A stretch of DNA of 49,496 nucleotides from Nautiliaceae bacterium (GTDB taxonomy: Bacteria; Campylobacterota; Campylobacteria; Campylobacterales; Nautiliaceae): assembly GCA_027062625.1 (NCBI GenBank), contig JAMOSZ010000015.1:1-49496 (forward strand). Reading direction: 5' to 3'. The position numbers were made by a program, and so were the translations under genes. The first letter of the stretch is position 1. The number at the start of each line of letters is the position of its first letter. The notes beneath the pieces were generated by a model that worked only from the letters and a program-made list of their open reading frames with translations, was not told the DNA's origin and searched no databases. Below, piece after piece: positions 33,201 to 42,014 of this stretch.

Positions 33201-33738
33201 CCATATTTTGCATAACTCTATCATAGAGTTTTGTCATACTTCTTACTTTATCCTCTCCAATTTTAAATCTAACAGTTACAATCCCTACACTATTCATTGC
33301 CATACCATAAACATGCTTAACCCCAGTCATAGCCTTTAACTCTCTTGCAAGAGGCTCAACTACAATATTTTGAACTTCTTTTGAGCTTGCCCCAGGATAG
33401 ATAACAATAACATTTGCAGCAGGCACATCAATTTGAGGATTTTCCTCTCTTGGAGTTAAAAGGAGTGCTATTAATCCCATTAACATAAAAACAATAGCCA
33501 AAACAGGTGTTAGAGGATTTTTTAAAAACATCCTTGCAAGTTTTCCAGCAATATTAAGTTTTAACTCCTCTTCAACCTTTTTTAATTCTGCTTCTTCTGC
33601 GGCAATTTCTGCTTCAATTTTTTTTATCTCTTCTTCAAAAGTTTTAATCTCATCAATATCACAACTACCAAGCTTTTTTTCTTGAAGCTCTCTTTTTTTT
33701 GCTTCTAAGAGTTTTTTTAGATTTTGAATTCTACTCAT
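30268..33738 (-). CDS. RND efflux transporter with N-terminal coiled-coil extension
   Basis: 1156 aa, compared with about 1030-1050 for most RND pumps. Residues ~1-62 are a Lys/Glu-rich coiled coil (for example KKLLEAKKRELQEKK) ahead of the first membrane helix (NPLTPVLAIVFMLMGLIALL). The rest is a full RND protein: two periplasmic halves, 12 membrane helices, LDRVMQ-type early motif, DSAIIVIENIHRH in helix 4 with the proton-relay aspartate, and VVRNSLLLIDFTDELLEQGRS in the second half. It exports substrates using the proton gradient, with the adaptor and outer-membrane channel encoded just upstream. The family looks like the Campylobacterota AcrB/CzcA-like group; the substrate cannot be told. 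Confidence 0.9.
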   Translation of the reverse strand: MSRIQNLKKLLEAKKRELQEKKLGSCDIDEIKTFEEEIKKIEAEIAAEEAELKKVEEELKLNIAGKLARMFLKNPLTPVLAIVFMLMGLIALLLTPREENPQIDVPAANVIVIYPGASSKEVQNIVVEPLARELKAMTGVKHVYGMAMNSVGIVTVRFKIGEDKVRSMTKLYDRVMQNMDKMPKGVMPPLVKPIDIDEVPIVTFALSSKTYNDAQLYRIAQRLLSPLAEVKNVSIVGIKGGHKRQFNIIVDPQKLAAYHLSLGQIAMALKGANVDYPLGGTDNKKYSIPVEFDGFIKSVKDVENLIVANYMGRPIYIKDIAKVEDGVDYQHKHKTYFEGGKAFYVDPLIAGKEVNKFPVGQKLNQVTIFIAKKRGSNAVFVAEAVIKKMEELKKTLPKDVKVYITRNDGEKANHAVNELIYHLFISLVIIFILLVLMLGIREAAIVLFTVPLILSITLFIGMLAGQTINRITLFALILSLGLLVDSAIIVIENIHRHFEIGDKPREYAAIYATNEIGNPTNIATLAIILAFVPMFFVTGMMGPYMRPIPFNVPVAMIASLFVAYIFTPWAAVKFLPEHKHNKEPFDIRKTKTYKIFKGILEPLLNSTLKRAIFFTVLIVALLGSMALPVFKIVLFKMLPSANKNTFNITIDLPKGSSIDATTQVSNCVADILSKEPEIHDFEQFIGISGVVDFNGLLRGSSMKQGENYGEIRVNLYPKEKGRKESSIDMVSRLRPIIQSKCSFYNANIKLVEDPPGPPVIATLLMQVFGGDEEGRLKLANYIEEIYKKTPKVVDIDIMRDRQIIKYKIIPDKEKAALYGITTDQIAKILGMGIRGAVISLAHIPSEKEQVGIFVRFDKKARDSIEELDKIKIMSPTTGKLIALKEVVKIIPAPFDGMITSKDLRPMVMVTGEMDKRGSLYALLEIFNYLKEKGIPGYKIIYDGNPRLNLQAIDEKTGKKYDLIWGGEWELTFDVFRDLGSAFGVAVILIYLLMVAYYKNFRVPRIVLAAVPLTFIGVLPGHALMNWITLTFFHSKTYFTATSMIGFIALAGIVVRNSLLLIDFTDELLEQGRSINEAIIEAAATRFRPIILTALAIILASLVIVLDPVWQGLAVALIFGVLASTLLSVIVVPILYWRYLISKHKKEKHIRYGMEEI

Positions 33739-33747
33739 TCACAACTC

Positions 33748-34785
33748 CTATAATCTTTGTCCATCAACTAAATTTGCTGGTGGATAAAGAATTACTTTCT
33801 CACCACCTCTTAATCCTTTAACCGCAATAAAATCTTTAATCTGAGCAATTTGCTTAACTGGCACAAAATGAACAACATCTGAATTATCAACCACAAATAC
33901 TCCAACTATCCCACCTCTTGTAGTTAACGCCGCAAAAGGCACCAATACTGCTTCTTTTTTACCAAGAGTTACAATCGCTTTTGCATACATTCCAGGAAGA
34001 AGCCCTTTATGATTTTCAAAAGAGTATTTAACTACAAAAGAGTGAGTAAAACTATCTCCTGCTGGAATAATAGTGCTAACTTTTGCATCATAACTCTTTT
34101 TAAGAGCTGGCACATAAATCTTAACTGGCATTCCTACTCTAAATTTATCAATATCACTCTCTTTAATTGTACTTTTTGCTTTAATAAAGTGAATATCACT
34201 AAGCACAATTACTGGATATCCAGGAAGTGCCATTTCAGCTACTTTTTTCATTTTAGAAGTTACAACCCCATCAATTGGAGAAGTTACTTTTGCGTATTTC
34301 ATTTGAGCTTTTGCCCTATCAAGCCCCGCCTTAGCTTGTTTTAACATACCTCTTGCCATTTCAACTTGTTTTTGTCTAATTTGCATCATAAGTTTCATCT
34401 TTTCAAAATCTCTTTTACTAACTGCTCCATTTTGATAGAGATTTTTAAATCTCTCATAATCTTTTTTAGCATCGGCAAAACTCATCTCTGCCATCAAAAG
34501 CCCACTTCTTGCTTGAATAACCGCTCCTCTTGCTTGATTAATCATTGAATAAATATCAGCTGGGTCAACTTCAAACAAAGTATCACCCTTTTTTACCAAA
34601 TCGCCCTCTTCAACAGAAATAGACTTAATATATCCCATAAGCCTCGTAGATACCATTACTTGTTTTGGCGAATAAATTTGAGCAATATAGCTTTTTTTGA
34701 TATCTATTGTCTTTTTTATAGCCATTGCAAACTCTAAGGCAAATAACGATGCTACACTAAGACCAATTGCAATTAATTTCTTCAT
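33748..34785 (-). CDS. RND efflux periplasmic adaptor (membrane fusion protein)
   Basis: 345 aa with an N-terminal signal segment (MKKLIAIGLSVASLFALEFA). The lipoyl-like halves are YIKSISVEEGDLVKKGDTLF and AKVTSPIDGVVTSKMKKVAEMA (in part), separated by a ~70-residue helical hairpin rich in Lys/Arg/Glu (from ARGAVIQARSGLL-like residues to AKAGLDRAKAQMKYA). Beta-barrel and membrane-proximal domains follow (LLPGMYAKAIVTLGKKEAV, VPFAALTTRGG). It bridges the pump and the TolC-like channel. Its ATG overlaps the stop of the channel gene by 4 nt. Confidence 0.9.
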   Translation of the reverse strand: MKKLIAIGLSVASLFALEFAMAIKKTIDIKKSYIAQIYSPKQVMVSTRLMGYIKSISVEEGDLVKKGDTLFEVDPADIYSMINQARGAVIQARSGLLMAEMSFADAKKDYERFKNLYQNGAVSKRDFEKMKLMMQIRQKQVEMARGMLKQAKAGLDRAKAQMKYAKVTSPIDGVVTSKMKKVAEMALPGYPVIVLSDIHFIKAKSTIKESDIDKFRVGMPVKIYVPALKKSYDAKVSTIIPAGDSFTHSFVVKYSFENHKGLLPGMYAKAIVTLGKKEAVLVPFAALTTRGGIVGVFVVDNSDVVHFVPVKQIAQIKDFIAVKGLRGGEKVILYPPANLVDGQRL

Positions 34786-36245
34786 TTACTCTCCTTTAAT
34801 AACTTTTCTAAGGAATTTAAATCAATCCTATAAACCATTTTTTTCTTTTGCAAAGATTTAACTTGATTAACCAAATCTCCCATTGCTTCTTTAAGCTCAG
34901 CCGCTGCTATTGCTTCATCATATTTTGCTTTAATAAGCTCAGCCCTTGCTTTTCTTGCATCAGCCTCTTTCATCAAAAGGATTGGCATGCTAACCATTCC
35001 TTGTTTATACATATATTCATACTTTTTTAATATCTCTTCTGCAAGTTCTTTATTTGCAATTTTCTCTTTTACAATCGCCCTTTTAGCTTTGTAATTTAGA
35101 TACTTTTGCTCCACATCAAGCAAAACCCCTCTTTTCATATATTTATAATAATATCCCGTTTGAACAGCTGCAAGTTTTGCTTCTTGAATTTTTGCTCCAA
35201 TACTCTTATCAAAAATATTCCATTTAAGTCCAGCCGCTGCTAAATAGTAATCTTTATCCGAAGAGAGAGTTGGAGTGTTATCATTCCACCCATATTCAAG
35301 ATGAGCTCCAACCATTGGATATTTCGCTGATTCTTCAAATTTTACTTTTGCTTGCATAGTTTCTACATTTTTTTTCATCCACTTCAAATCCCCTCTATTT
35401 TTAAGAGCGATTTTTTGAAGAGTCTTTAAAGATGCGTTTTTGGGGATTAAAGTTTTAAAATCTTTAACTTCACTTATATACTCATCTCCTGTTAAAAATC
35501 TAAGATAGCTAAGTGCAAGAGCATATTTATTTTTTGCCTCAATCAACATTGCATCAATCTCTTTATCTCTCTTTTCCACTTGTAATAAATCAGTTTTAGT
35601 AGCCATACCCTGAGAATAGAAATCTTTCACAACTTTTACAAAAGTAGAAGTTGTCTCTTTTGCTTTTTGAAGAGCTTTTATAAAATACTTAGCAGCCACA
35701 GCTCCGTTATAAGCTTTTAAAACTTCAACTCCAAGTTTATTTTTATCTTGACTATATTTAAACTTATTTGCCAACACTTGAAGCTTGGCCATCTTTTTTG
35801 CATAAGTTAATTTCCACCCGGTAAAAATTGGAACCTCATACACAAATTTTGTCTTAAAGTTTGTCCTTGCATCTGGATAATTTAAATCTTTTGGCTCAAT
35901 TGCCAAAACCTGTGCACCTGATACAGTCCCTCCCATAAGTCCAGGCATTTTTGCTAAAAAATCAGCAAAACCAAAATCTCTAAATGTAGCCTCCCTACTT
36001 TCAAGTTTCATCCCAAACACATACATTGCATTATTTGTCCTACTAACCTCTTCACTAAAAATAAGTTTCCCCCAATCATAACTTTTAGCCTCTTTTAATT
36101 TAGCCTTAGCTTTGTCAATTTCTATCTTTTTTGCTTTAAGTTCTAAATTATTATTTAAAGCCTCATTTAAAGCTTCATTAAAACTTATAGTCTTAGCAAA
36201 TATAATAGTTGACAAAGCGGCTGAGAGGATTAAAATTTTTTTCAT
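34782..36245 (-). CDS. TolC-family outer-membrane efflux protein
   Basis: 487 aa. The signal peptide is MKKILILSAALSTIIFAKT. The rest has the two-repeat TolC layout, with long alpha-helical stretches (LNEALNNNLELKAKKIEIDK and later QKYLNYKAKRAIVKEKIANK) separated by beta segments that form the outer-membrane barrel (TNFKTKFVYEVPIFTGWKL, YYLAAAGLKWNIF). It is the exit duct of the efflux system and first gene of the three-gene operon. TTTTTGAGTG/AAAAGGAGCG precedes the ATG. Confidence 0.9.
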   Translation of the reverse strand: MKKILILSAALSTIIFAKTISFNEALNEALNNNLELKAKKIEIDKAKAKLKEAKSYDWGKLIFSEEVSRTNNAMYVFGMKLESREATFRDFGFADFLAKMPGLMGGTVSGAQVLAIEPKDLNYPDARTNFKTKFVYEVPIFTGWKLTYAKKMAKLQVLANKFKYSQDKNKLGVEVLKAYNGAVAAKYFIKALQKAKETTSTFVKVVKDFYSQGMATKTDLLQVEKRDKEIDAMLIEAKNKYALALSYLRFLTGDEYISEVKDFKTLIPKNASLKTLQKIALKNRGDLKWMKKNVETMQAKVKFEESAKYPMVGAHLEYGWNDNTPTLSSDKDYYLAAAGLKWNIFDKSIGAKIQEAKLAAVQTGYYYKYMKRGVLLDVEQKYLNYKAKRAIVKEKIANKELAEEILKKYEYMYKQGMVSMPILLMKEADARKARAELIKAKYDEAIAAAELKEAMGDLVNQVKSLQKKKMVYRIDLNSLEKLLKESK

Positions 36246-36264
36246 ACCGCTCCTTTTTGAGTGA

Positions 36265-36270
36265 ATTCTA
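36265..36270 (-). promoter_or_regulatory. putative -10 box of the efflux operon
   Basis: TAGAAT in TTTTTGTTAGAATTCAC, 19 nt before the first ATG. A second box, TATAAT at 36296-36301, lies 31 bp further up and could serve instead. Confidence 0.35.
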
Positions 36271-36334
36271 ACAAAAACTTAATAATAATTAATGGATTAT
36301 AAGAAAAAGTTATAAGAAGAAAAGGAAAAAAGGA

Positions 36335-36356
36335 GAAAAAAAGTATTATTTTTTTC
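36335..36356 (-). terminator. candidate terminator of typA, stop codon in the loop
   Basis: On the minus strand GAAAAAAA - TAATAC - TTTTTTTC is a perfect 8-bp stem followed by TCCTTTTTTCC. The typA TAA is the first half of the 6-nt loop. The stem is nearly all A-T, so it may be weak. Confidence 0.4.
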
Positions 36357-38151
36357 TACTCATTCTCTTTCTCACAGCCGGGTCAAGATATTTCTTTCTT
36401 ACACGGATTGATTTTGGAGTAACTTCCACAAGTTCATCCTCTTCAATCCATTCAAGTGCCTTTTCAAGCGTCATCTCAACAGGAGGTACTAGTTTTATCG
36501 CTTCATCACTTCCGCTTGCCCTAACGTTTGTTAAGTTTTTTCCTCTTATTGGATTAACTTCAAGGTCATTGCTTCTGCTATGTTCTCCAACAATCATTCC
36601 ATTATAAACTTTATCCCCCGGTTTTATAAACATTTTCCCTCTCTCTTGAAGGTTAAAAATCGCATACCCAGTTGCTACTCCATTTTCCATTGAAATAAGC
36701 GCTCCATTTTTTCTTTTATAAGGTTTAGTGGTTGCTGGGCGAAACTCCAAAAAGCTTGAATTAAGCACTCCCTCACCCTTAGTATCACTCATAAATTCAC
36801 CTCTATACCCAATAAGTCCCCTTGCTGGCATCTCAAATTCAATCCTTGTAGTTCCATCTGAAAGTGGCATCATATTTTTCATAATTCCACCTCTTATTCC
36901 AAGCTTTTCAATCACTACTCCGCTATATTCATCTGGCACATCAACAACCACATACTCATAAGGTTCAAGTTTTACTCCGTTTTCTTCTTTGATAATAACT
37001 TCTGGACGCGAGAGGGAAAATTCAAAATCTTCTCTTCTAAGATTTTCAGCCAAAATCGCAATTTGAAGCTCACCTCTTCCTGAAACTTTAAATTTACCCT
37101 CACCAAGCTCTTCAATTTTCATAGCAATATTTGTCTCCATCTCTTTAAAGAGTCTATCTCTAAGCTTTGGAGCGGTTACATTTTTCCCCTCAGTCCCAGC
37201 AAGTGGAGAATCATTTACGCTCATAATTACGCTAATTGTCGGCTCTTCAATATGAAGCGGATCAAGTGCTACTGGGTTATCTTTATCAGCAATTGTATCT
37301 CCAACATCAAGGGCATCAAACCCAGCAAGTGCTACAATATCCCCAGCACTTGCTTCATCAATCTCAATTCTATCAAGTCCTAAAAATCCAAGAAGCTTTG
37401 TAACTCTTCCTTGAATTTTCTCTCCATTTGCTTTTACTAATGTAACTTGATCCCCTTTTTTCACGCGCCCGTTAAAAATCCTTGCAATCCCAATTCTTCC
37501 AACATAATTATCATAATCAAGAGTAAAGACTTGCATTTGAAGAGGTTTATTCTCATCCCCACTTGGAGGTGGAATATGTTTGAGAATAGCTTCAAAAATT
37601 GGAGTCATATCTTTATTATCATCTTCAAGCTCCCACTTTGCAATTCCATTCTTAGCCGCTGCATAAATTATCGGAAAATCAAGCTGGTCTTCACTTGCTC
37701 CCATACTAACAAACAAATCAAAAACCTCATCAACAACCCTATCTGGCTCAGCTGCTGGTTTGTCTATTTTGTTTACAACTAAAATGGGTTTAAGTCCAAG
37801 TGAGAGTGCCTTTTTTACAACAAACTTTGTCTGAGGCATAACCCCTTCTTGCGCATCAACCAAAAGCAAAACTCCATCCACCATCTTTAATACCCTCTCA
37901 ACCTCTCCACCAAAATCACTATGTCCTGGGGTATCAATAATATTAATTTTATAATCTTTCCACTTAATTGCCGTATTTTTTGAAAGAATTGTTATTCCTC
38001 TCTCTTTTTCCAAATCATTACTATCCATAACTCTCTCACCAAGCTCTTTTCTACTATCAAGAGTGCCTGATTGTTTTAGTAATTCATCCACTAATGTAGT
38101 TTTTCCATGGTCAACATGAGCAATAACCGCTATATTTCTTATATTTTTCAT
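36346..38151 (-). CDS. typA: ribosome-associated GTPase TypA/BipA
   Basis: 601 aa, normal length. GTPase motifs: [10 protein letters not shown] (G1), GITI (G2), [10 protein letters not shown] (G3) and NKIDKP (G4). The domains that resemble EF-G III and V follow, then the TypA-specific C-terminal domain with [18 protein letters not shown] and [10 protein letters not shown]-like text. It binds 70S ribosomes and helps 50S assembly and translation under stress and low temperature. AAAGGTAATAG precedes the ATG. It is 24 bp downstream of polX. Confidence 0.96.
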   Translation of the reverse strand: MKNIRNIAVIAHVDHGKTTLVDELLKQSGTLDSRKELGERVMDSNDLEKERGITILSKNTAIKWKDYKINIIDTPGHSDFGGEVERVLKMVDGVLLLVDAQEGVMPQTKFVVKKALSLGLKPILVVNKIDKPAAEPDRVVDEVFDLFVSMGASEDQLDFPIIYAAAKNGIAKWELEDDNKDMTPIFEAILKHIPPPSGDENKPLQMQVFTLDYDNYVGRIGIARIFNGRVKKGDQVTLVKANGEKIQGRVTKLLGFLGLDRIEIDEASAGDIVALAGFDALDVGDTIADKDNPVALDPLHIEEPTISVIMSVNDSPLAGTEGKNVTAPKLRDRLFKEMETNIAMKIEELGEGKFKVSGRGELQIAILAENLRREDFEFSLSRPEVIIKEENGVKLEPYEYVVVDVPDEYSGVVIEKLGIRGGIMKNMMPLSDGTTRIEFEMPARGLIGYRGEFMSDTKGEGVLNSSFLEFRPATTKPYKRKNGALISMENGVATGYAIFNLQERGKMFIKPGDKVYNGMIVGEHSRSNDLEVNPIRGKNLTNVRASGSDEAIKLVPPVEMTLEKALEWIEEDELVEVTPKSIRVRKKYLDPAVRKRMSRKK

Positions 38152-38175
38152 CTATTACCTTTAAAATTTTTGAAA

Positions 38176-39885
38176 TTATATCTTTTTGAGAAAATTTGAC
38201 AACCTATCAAATTCAAAAGTATTAATAACATCCTCTTTTTCTATCCATCCTCTTCTTGCTTGATTTACCCCATACCTTATAAATTCAAACATTTTTATAT
38301 TATGAGCATCAGAATTAATTGCAACCTTACAACCAATCTCTTTTGCTCTTTTTGATAAAATATCATTTAAATCCAATCTATCTGGTTGAGAGTTTATCTC
38401 CATTGCCACATTAAGCTCTTTTGCCATTTTAAAAATTTCATCCCACTCAGCTTCAATCCCTTCTCTTTTATTTATAAGCCTATTTAAAGGATGAGCTAAG
38501 ATATTAATTTTTGGTAACGCCCTTAAAATTCTTTTAGTTTGAGTTTTTTTGTCCAAATTAAACTTATAATGAATCGCACCAACTACAATATCAAGCCTTT
38601 TTAACACTTCATCCGAAAAATCCAAACTCCCATCTTCTAAAATATCAACTTCTGCTCCTTTTAAAATTTTAATTTGAGGGTATTTCTTTTTTAGTCTCTC
38701 AATCTCATCAAACTGCTCTAAAAGCCTTTTTTCATCAAGCCCATTTGCAACTGATAATCTTTTTGAATGGTCAGTAATTGCAATATATTCATATCCTAAT
38801 TCTATTGCCCTTTTTACCATCTCTTCAATACTACAAGCTCCATCGCTATAAATTGTGTGCATATGCAAATCCCCTCTTAAATCAAAAAGCTCTACAAGCT
38901 TTGGCAACTCCCCAGCCAAACACGCCTCAATTTCTCCTCTATTTTCCCTAAGCTCTGGCTCAATATAACAAAGCCCAACTGCTTTGTAAACTTCATCTTC
39001 ACTCTTACCTGCTATCTTTCTCTCCCCCTCATAAACCCCATATTCATTAACCCTAAGTCCTTTTTCTATTGCCAAGCGTCTTATTTTTATATTGTGAGCT
39101 TTACTTCCGGTAAAATAGTGAAGTGCCGCTCCATAACTTTCACGGCTAACTGCTCTTAAATCAACTTGAAGAGAATTTTCTAAAAATACGGTTGAGCGGG
39201 TAAGACCGGCTGAATGAACTTCTTTTACTCTTTTAAACTTTATAAAATACTCACTAACCTTTTTATAATCTTTTGCAATTACCAAAACATCCAAATCCCC
39301 AACACTCTCCTTTTTTCTCCTAAAACTACCGGCAATTTCAACAATCTCCACTCCATCAAACTTTTGTAAATACTCTTTAAGCTCATTGGCTATCCCCTCA
39401 ACCTCAGCCCACAAAAATCTAATTCCAGCCTTTTTTAGCTGCTTAATCCCTTTTAAAATCTTCTCAATAAGTTTTGGTCCAAATCCTTTTAATTTAGCGA
39501 GCTCTCCGCTTTGCGCATATTTTTTAAGCTCATCAAGAGAAGTAATCCCAAAAGCGTCATAAATTTGCTTAATTCTTTTTGGACCAAGCCCCTCAATGCT
39601 TAACATCTCCAAAAGTCCAGAAGGTATCTCTTTTTTTAGCTCTTCAAGTTTTGAGAATCTATGAGTTAAAACAATCTCTTTAATATATTCACTCAAATCT
39701 TTCCCAATTCCAGGAAGCCTTGTTAAATCAACCCCCTCTCTTACAAGCTTTTCAAAATCTTTACTTGAATTTTCAATTATCCTTGCTGCATTTCTATACG
39801 CTCTTACCTTAAAAGAGTTCTCTCCTTTAATCTCTAATAAATCCGCCGTTTGAGAGAAAATTTTTGCAATTTCACTATTATTCAT
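38176..39885 (-). CDS. polX: family X DNA polymerase with PHP domain
   Basis: 569 aa from the ATG at 39885 (AAAGGAATTTG upstream). The N-terminal helix-hairpin-helix region shows LTRLPGIGKDLSEYIKEI and LLEMLSIEGLGPKRIKQIY. The polymerase site is IAGSFRRKKESVGDLDVLVI (two catalytic Asp) with LQVDLRAVS supplying the third. The C-terminal PHP phosphoesterase domain has DLHMHTIYSDGACSIEEM, ITDHSKRL and INSDAHNIKMF, the metal-binding His/Asp set, and probably gives 3'-5' exonuclease or AP-endonuclease activity. It acts in base excision repair and gap filling. It overlaps the DUF167 gene by 8 nt. Confidence 0.94.
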   Translation of the reverse strand: MNNSEIAKIFSQTADLLEIKGENSFKVRAYRNAARIIENSSKDFEKLVREGVDLTRLPGIGKDLSEYIKEIVLTHRFSKLEELKKEIPSGLLEMLSIEGLGPKRIKQIYDAFGITSLDELKKYAQSGELAKLKGFGPKLIEKILKGIKQLKKAGIRFLWAEVEGIANELKEYLQKFDGVEIVEIAGSFRRKKESVGDLDVLVIAKDYKKVSEYFIKFKRVKEVHSAGLTRSTVFLENSLQVDLRAVSRESYGAALHYFTGSKAHNIKIRRLAIEKGLRVNEYGVYEGERKIAGKSEDEVYKAVGLCYIEPELRENRGEIEACLAGELPKLVELFDLRGDLHMHTIYSDGACSIEEMVKRAIELGYEYIAITDHSKRLSVANGLDEKRLLEQFDEIERLKKKYPQIKILKGAEVDILEDGSLDFSDEVLKRLDIVVGAIHYKFNLDKKTQTKRILRALPKINILAHPLNRLINKREGIEAEWDEIFKMAKELNVAMEINSQPDRLDLNDILSKRAKEIGCKVAINSDAHNIKMFEFIRYGVNQARRGWIEKEDVINTFEFDRLSNFLKKI

Positions 39886-40159
39886 CAAATTCCTTTAAAA
39901 ATTCTCTTATCTTATCATTAAGTGGCAAAGAGACTTTTTTTTGCTTACTTGTTGGATTTTTAATCTCAATTTCACTTTTTGGAACTTTAAAAGTTTTGCT
40001 AAAAAACTTAATAAGCTCCTTATTTGCCGCCCCTTCAACCGCTGGGGCTTTTATGTTAACTTTTAAAGCATCCCCATAAAGTCCAGCAATCTTATTTTTT
40101 GAAGAGTTTGGCTGGACCTTAATACTTAAAATTACCCTATTATCTTTAATCTCAAACAT
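39878..40159 (-). CDS. DUF167 (YggU-like) protein
   Basis: 93 aa from the ATG at 40159, preceded by GGGGTGAGA, which overlaps the waaA stop by 8 nt. The DUF167 pattern is clear: ILSIKVQPNSSKNKIAG, LKVNIKAPAVEGAANKELIK and FKVPKSEIEI. The family is small, widespread and of unknown function; structures show a mixed alpha/beta fold. It is coupled on both sides, to waaA and polX. Confidence 0.88.
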   Translation of the reverse strand: MFEIKDNRVILSIKVQPNSSKNKIAGLYGDALKVNIKAPAVEGAANKELIKFFSKTFKVPKSEIEIKNPTSKQKKVSLPLNDKIREFLKEFDE

Positions 40160-41276
40160 TCTCACCCCTTATTAATTTTGCTATTTTCTCTAAATCTATC
40201 TTACTTTTAATTTCAGTTGGCTTTGCTTTTTTAATAGCTTCGTTTATATTCTCAACATCACAAACTTCAATCCCAAAAACCTCTTTATAAAGAGATTTTT
40301 GATTAAAAAAGTATCTACCACTAATAATTGGCACATTAAAAAAAGCCGCTTCAATTGGATTATGCCCTCCTACTCCCTTTACAAAACTCCCACCAAGAAT
40401 TACAATATCCGCAATTGAGTATAAATTAACAAGCTCTCCTAACTTATCATCTAAAATAATATCCCCTCTTAGCTCTTCACTTAATTTTTCAAATTTAAGC
40501 CCTCTTTTTTTTGCAAACTCACTTAAAAACTTTTCAACCTCTAAAAATCTCTCTGGATGTCTTGGAGCAATTACTACTTGATATCCTTTAAAATCAAGAT
40601 TTTTTAAAATAAGCTCCTCTTCATTTGGATGAGTAGAAGCTATAACAATTAAAGGCTTTTGCTTTTTATACTTTTTTGTAATTTGTGGAATAAAATAAGT
40701 CTTAATATTCCCAACAACTTCCACATTTTCTGCTCCAAGCTCTAATAGTCTTTTTTTATCCTCTTGGCTTTGAGCTAAGACTAAATCAATATTCTTAAAA
40801 ATATGCCTATAAAACCATCTAAATTTTTTATATCTTGGATAACTCCTATCAGATACTCTTGCATTTAATAAAACAACCCTCTTACACCTTTTTTTCCCCA
40901 TTAAAAAAAGCATATACCAAAGCTCAGCTTCCATTACCACTAAACTCTTACACTCTCTAAACCAAAAAGGTAAAAAAATCTCATAAGGCAAAAATCTTAC
41001 ATCCCCATATCTTTTAGCTTCATCAAATCCAGTTTGGGTAATTACGGAAATGTTTGGATTTTTAAAAATTTCAAACAAAGGTTTTAAAGCTCTAACCTCT
41101 CCAAAAGAACAGGCGTGAAAATGGTAATCTTTTTTTGTAAAGGGAGGGTTTTTATAAAGAAAAAATCTTGCTGGAATTGAGCGGCGATACTTCTTCTTTA
41201 AAGAGAGTAAAATCAAAAAAGGAATAGCTAAAAGATAAAGAAAAAAAAAGAAAAAGTAATAAAAACTACTTATCAT
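40152..41276 (-). CDS. waaA: 3-deoxy-D-manno-octulosonic acid (Kdo) transferase
   Basis: 374 aa, shorter than E. coli WaaA (425). A single N-terminal hydrophobic anchor rich in Phe (FYYFFFFFLYLLAIPFLILL) is followed by a GT-B glycosyltransferase: FHACSFGEVRALKPL (with the catalytic-site Ser-x-Gly-E), VVMEAELWYMLF, LNARVSDRSYPRYKKF, ENVEVVGNIK, ASTHPNEEE and LGGSFVKGVGGHNPIEAAFF. It adds Kdo to lipid A precursor at the inner membrane, the first core step of lipopolysaccharide. It overlaps the zinc-ribbon gene by 11 nt. Confidence 0.93.
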   Translation of the reverse strand: MISSFYYFFFFFLYLLAIPFLILLSLKKKYRRSIPARFFLYKNPPFTKKDYHFHACSFGEVRALKPLFEIFKNPNISVITQTGFDEAKRYGDVRFLPYEIFLPFWFRECKSLVVMEAELWYMLFLMGKKRCKRVVLLNARVSDRSYPRYKKFRWFYRHIFKNIDLVLAQSQEDKKRLLELGAENVEVVGNIKTYFIPQITKKYKKQKPLIVIASTHPNEEELILKNLDFKGYQVVIAPRHPERFLEVEKFLSEFAKKRGLKFEKLSEELRGDIILDDKLGELVNLYSIADIVILGGSFVKGVGGHNPIEAAFFNVPIISGRYFFNQKSLYKEVFGIEVCDVENINEAIKKAKPTEIKSKIDLEKIAKLIRGENV

Positions 41277-41994
41277 CTTTTAAATCATCTTCACTTTCCA
41301 CAAACAAAACTCTCCCACAATGCGGGCAAGTTGTAATATCTTCTCCTTTTACAACCTCAGCATAAACTTTATCGCTAATTCTCATATGACATCCCGTGCA
41401 AGCTTGTTTTCTTACCGGAGTTACTGCACTAATTCCAGCCCATCTTTTAATTTTTTCGTAAAATCTATAAATTTGAGGATTCATTTGTGAGACTAAGTTA
41501 TTAATTTTTTCATAAATAGTTTTCTTTTGAGCCTCAATTGTCTCTAACTTCTTATCAACATCAAGCTTTGTTAAAGTAATATCCGCATCAATCTTTTCAA
41601 GCTCTTTTTCAAGTTCTGCTTTTTTCTCTTCTTTTTGTTCAATTATTCTTTCAAGTCTCTCAATCTCTTCATTTGCTACATTAATTTGCTCTTTTGCAAG
41701 CTCCTCTTCAATTTGAAGAGCTTTATACTCTTTTTCACTCTTAATTCTTGATTGCTTCTCTTCAATATCCTTTAACTTATCTTTAAGCTCAGCAATTAAA
41801 AGCTCACTTTGGCTAATTTTTACTTTTAAATTTCTAATCTCATTTACTATCTTATCAAACTCATCTAATACTTTTTTCTTTTTTGCTTCAAGTCTTAATA
41901 GTGGTGCTTTTATACTCTTTTCAATAGGTTCAAGTTCTTGAAGTCTTCTTTCAAGTCTATTTAGCTCAATTAACTCCTCTAAAAATTTATTCAT
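41266..41994 (-). CDS. coiled-coil zinc-ribbon protein, HP0958/FlgZ-like
   Basis: 242 aa. Residues ~1-170 are a long antiparallel coiled coil (heptads rich in Leu, Lys and Glu, for example RLEAKKKKVLDEFDKI), and the C-terminus is a C4 zinc ribbon: ACTGCHMRI and TTCPHCGRVL. This is the family of H. pylori HP0958, known there as an RpoN chaperone and post-transcriptional regulator of flagellin. The neighbours support orthology: HP0957 is waaA and HP0959 is nif3, the same order as here. A role in sigma-54 and flagellar control is thus likely but inferred. Confidence 0.85.
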   Translation of the reverse strand: MNKFLEELIELNRLERRLQELEPIEKSIKAPLLRLEAKKKKVLDEFDKIVNEIRNLKVKISQSELLIAELKDKLKDIEEKQSRIKSEKEYKALQIEEELAKEQINVANEEIERLERIIEQKEEKKAELEKELEKIDADITLTKLDVDKKLETIEAQKKTIYEKINNLVSQMNPQIYRFYEKIKRWAGISAVTPVRKQACTGCHMRISDKVYAEVVKGEDITTCPHCGRVLFVESEDDLKDDK

Positions 41995-42014
41995 CTCTCA
42001 CCTTTTTGTTGGAA

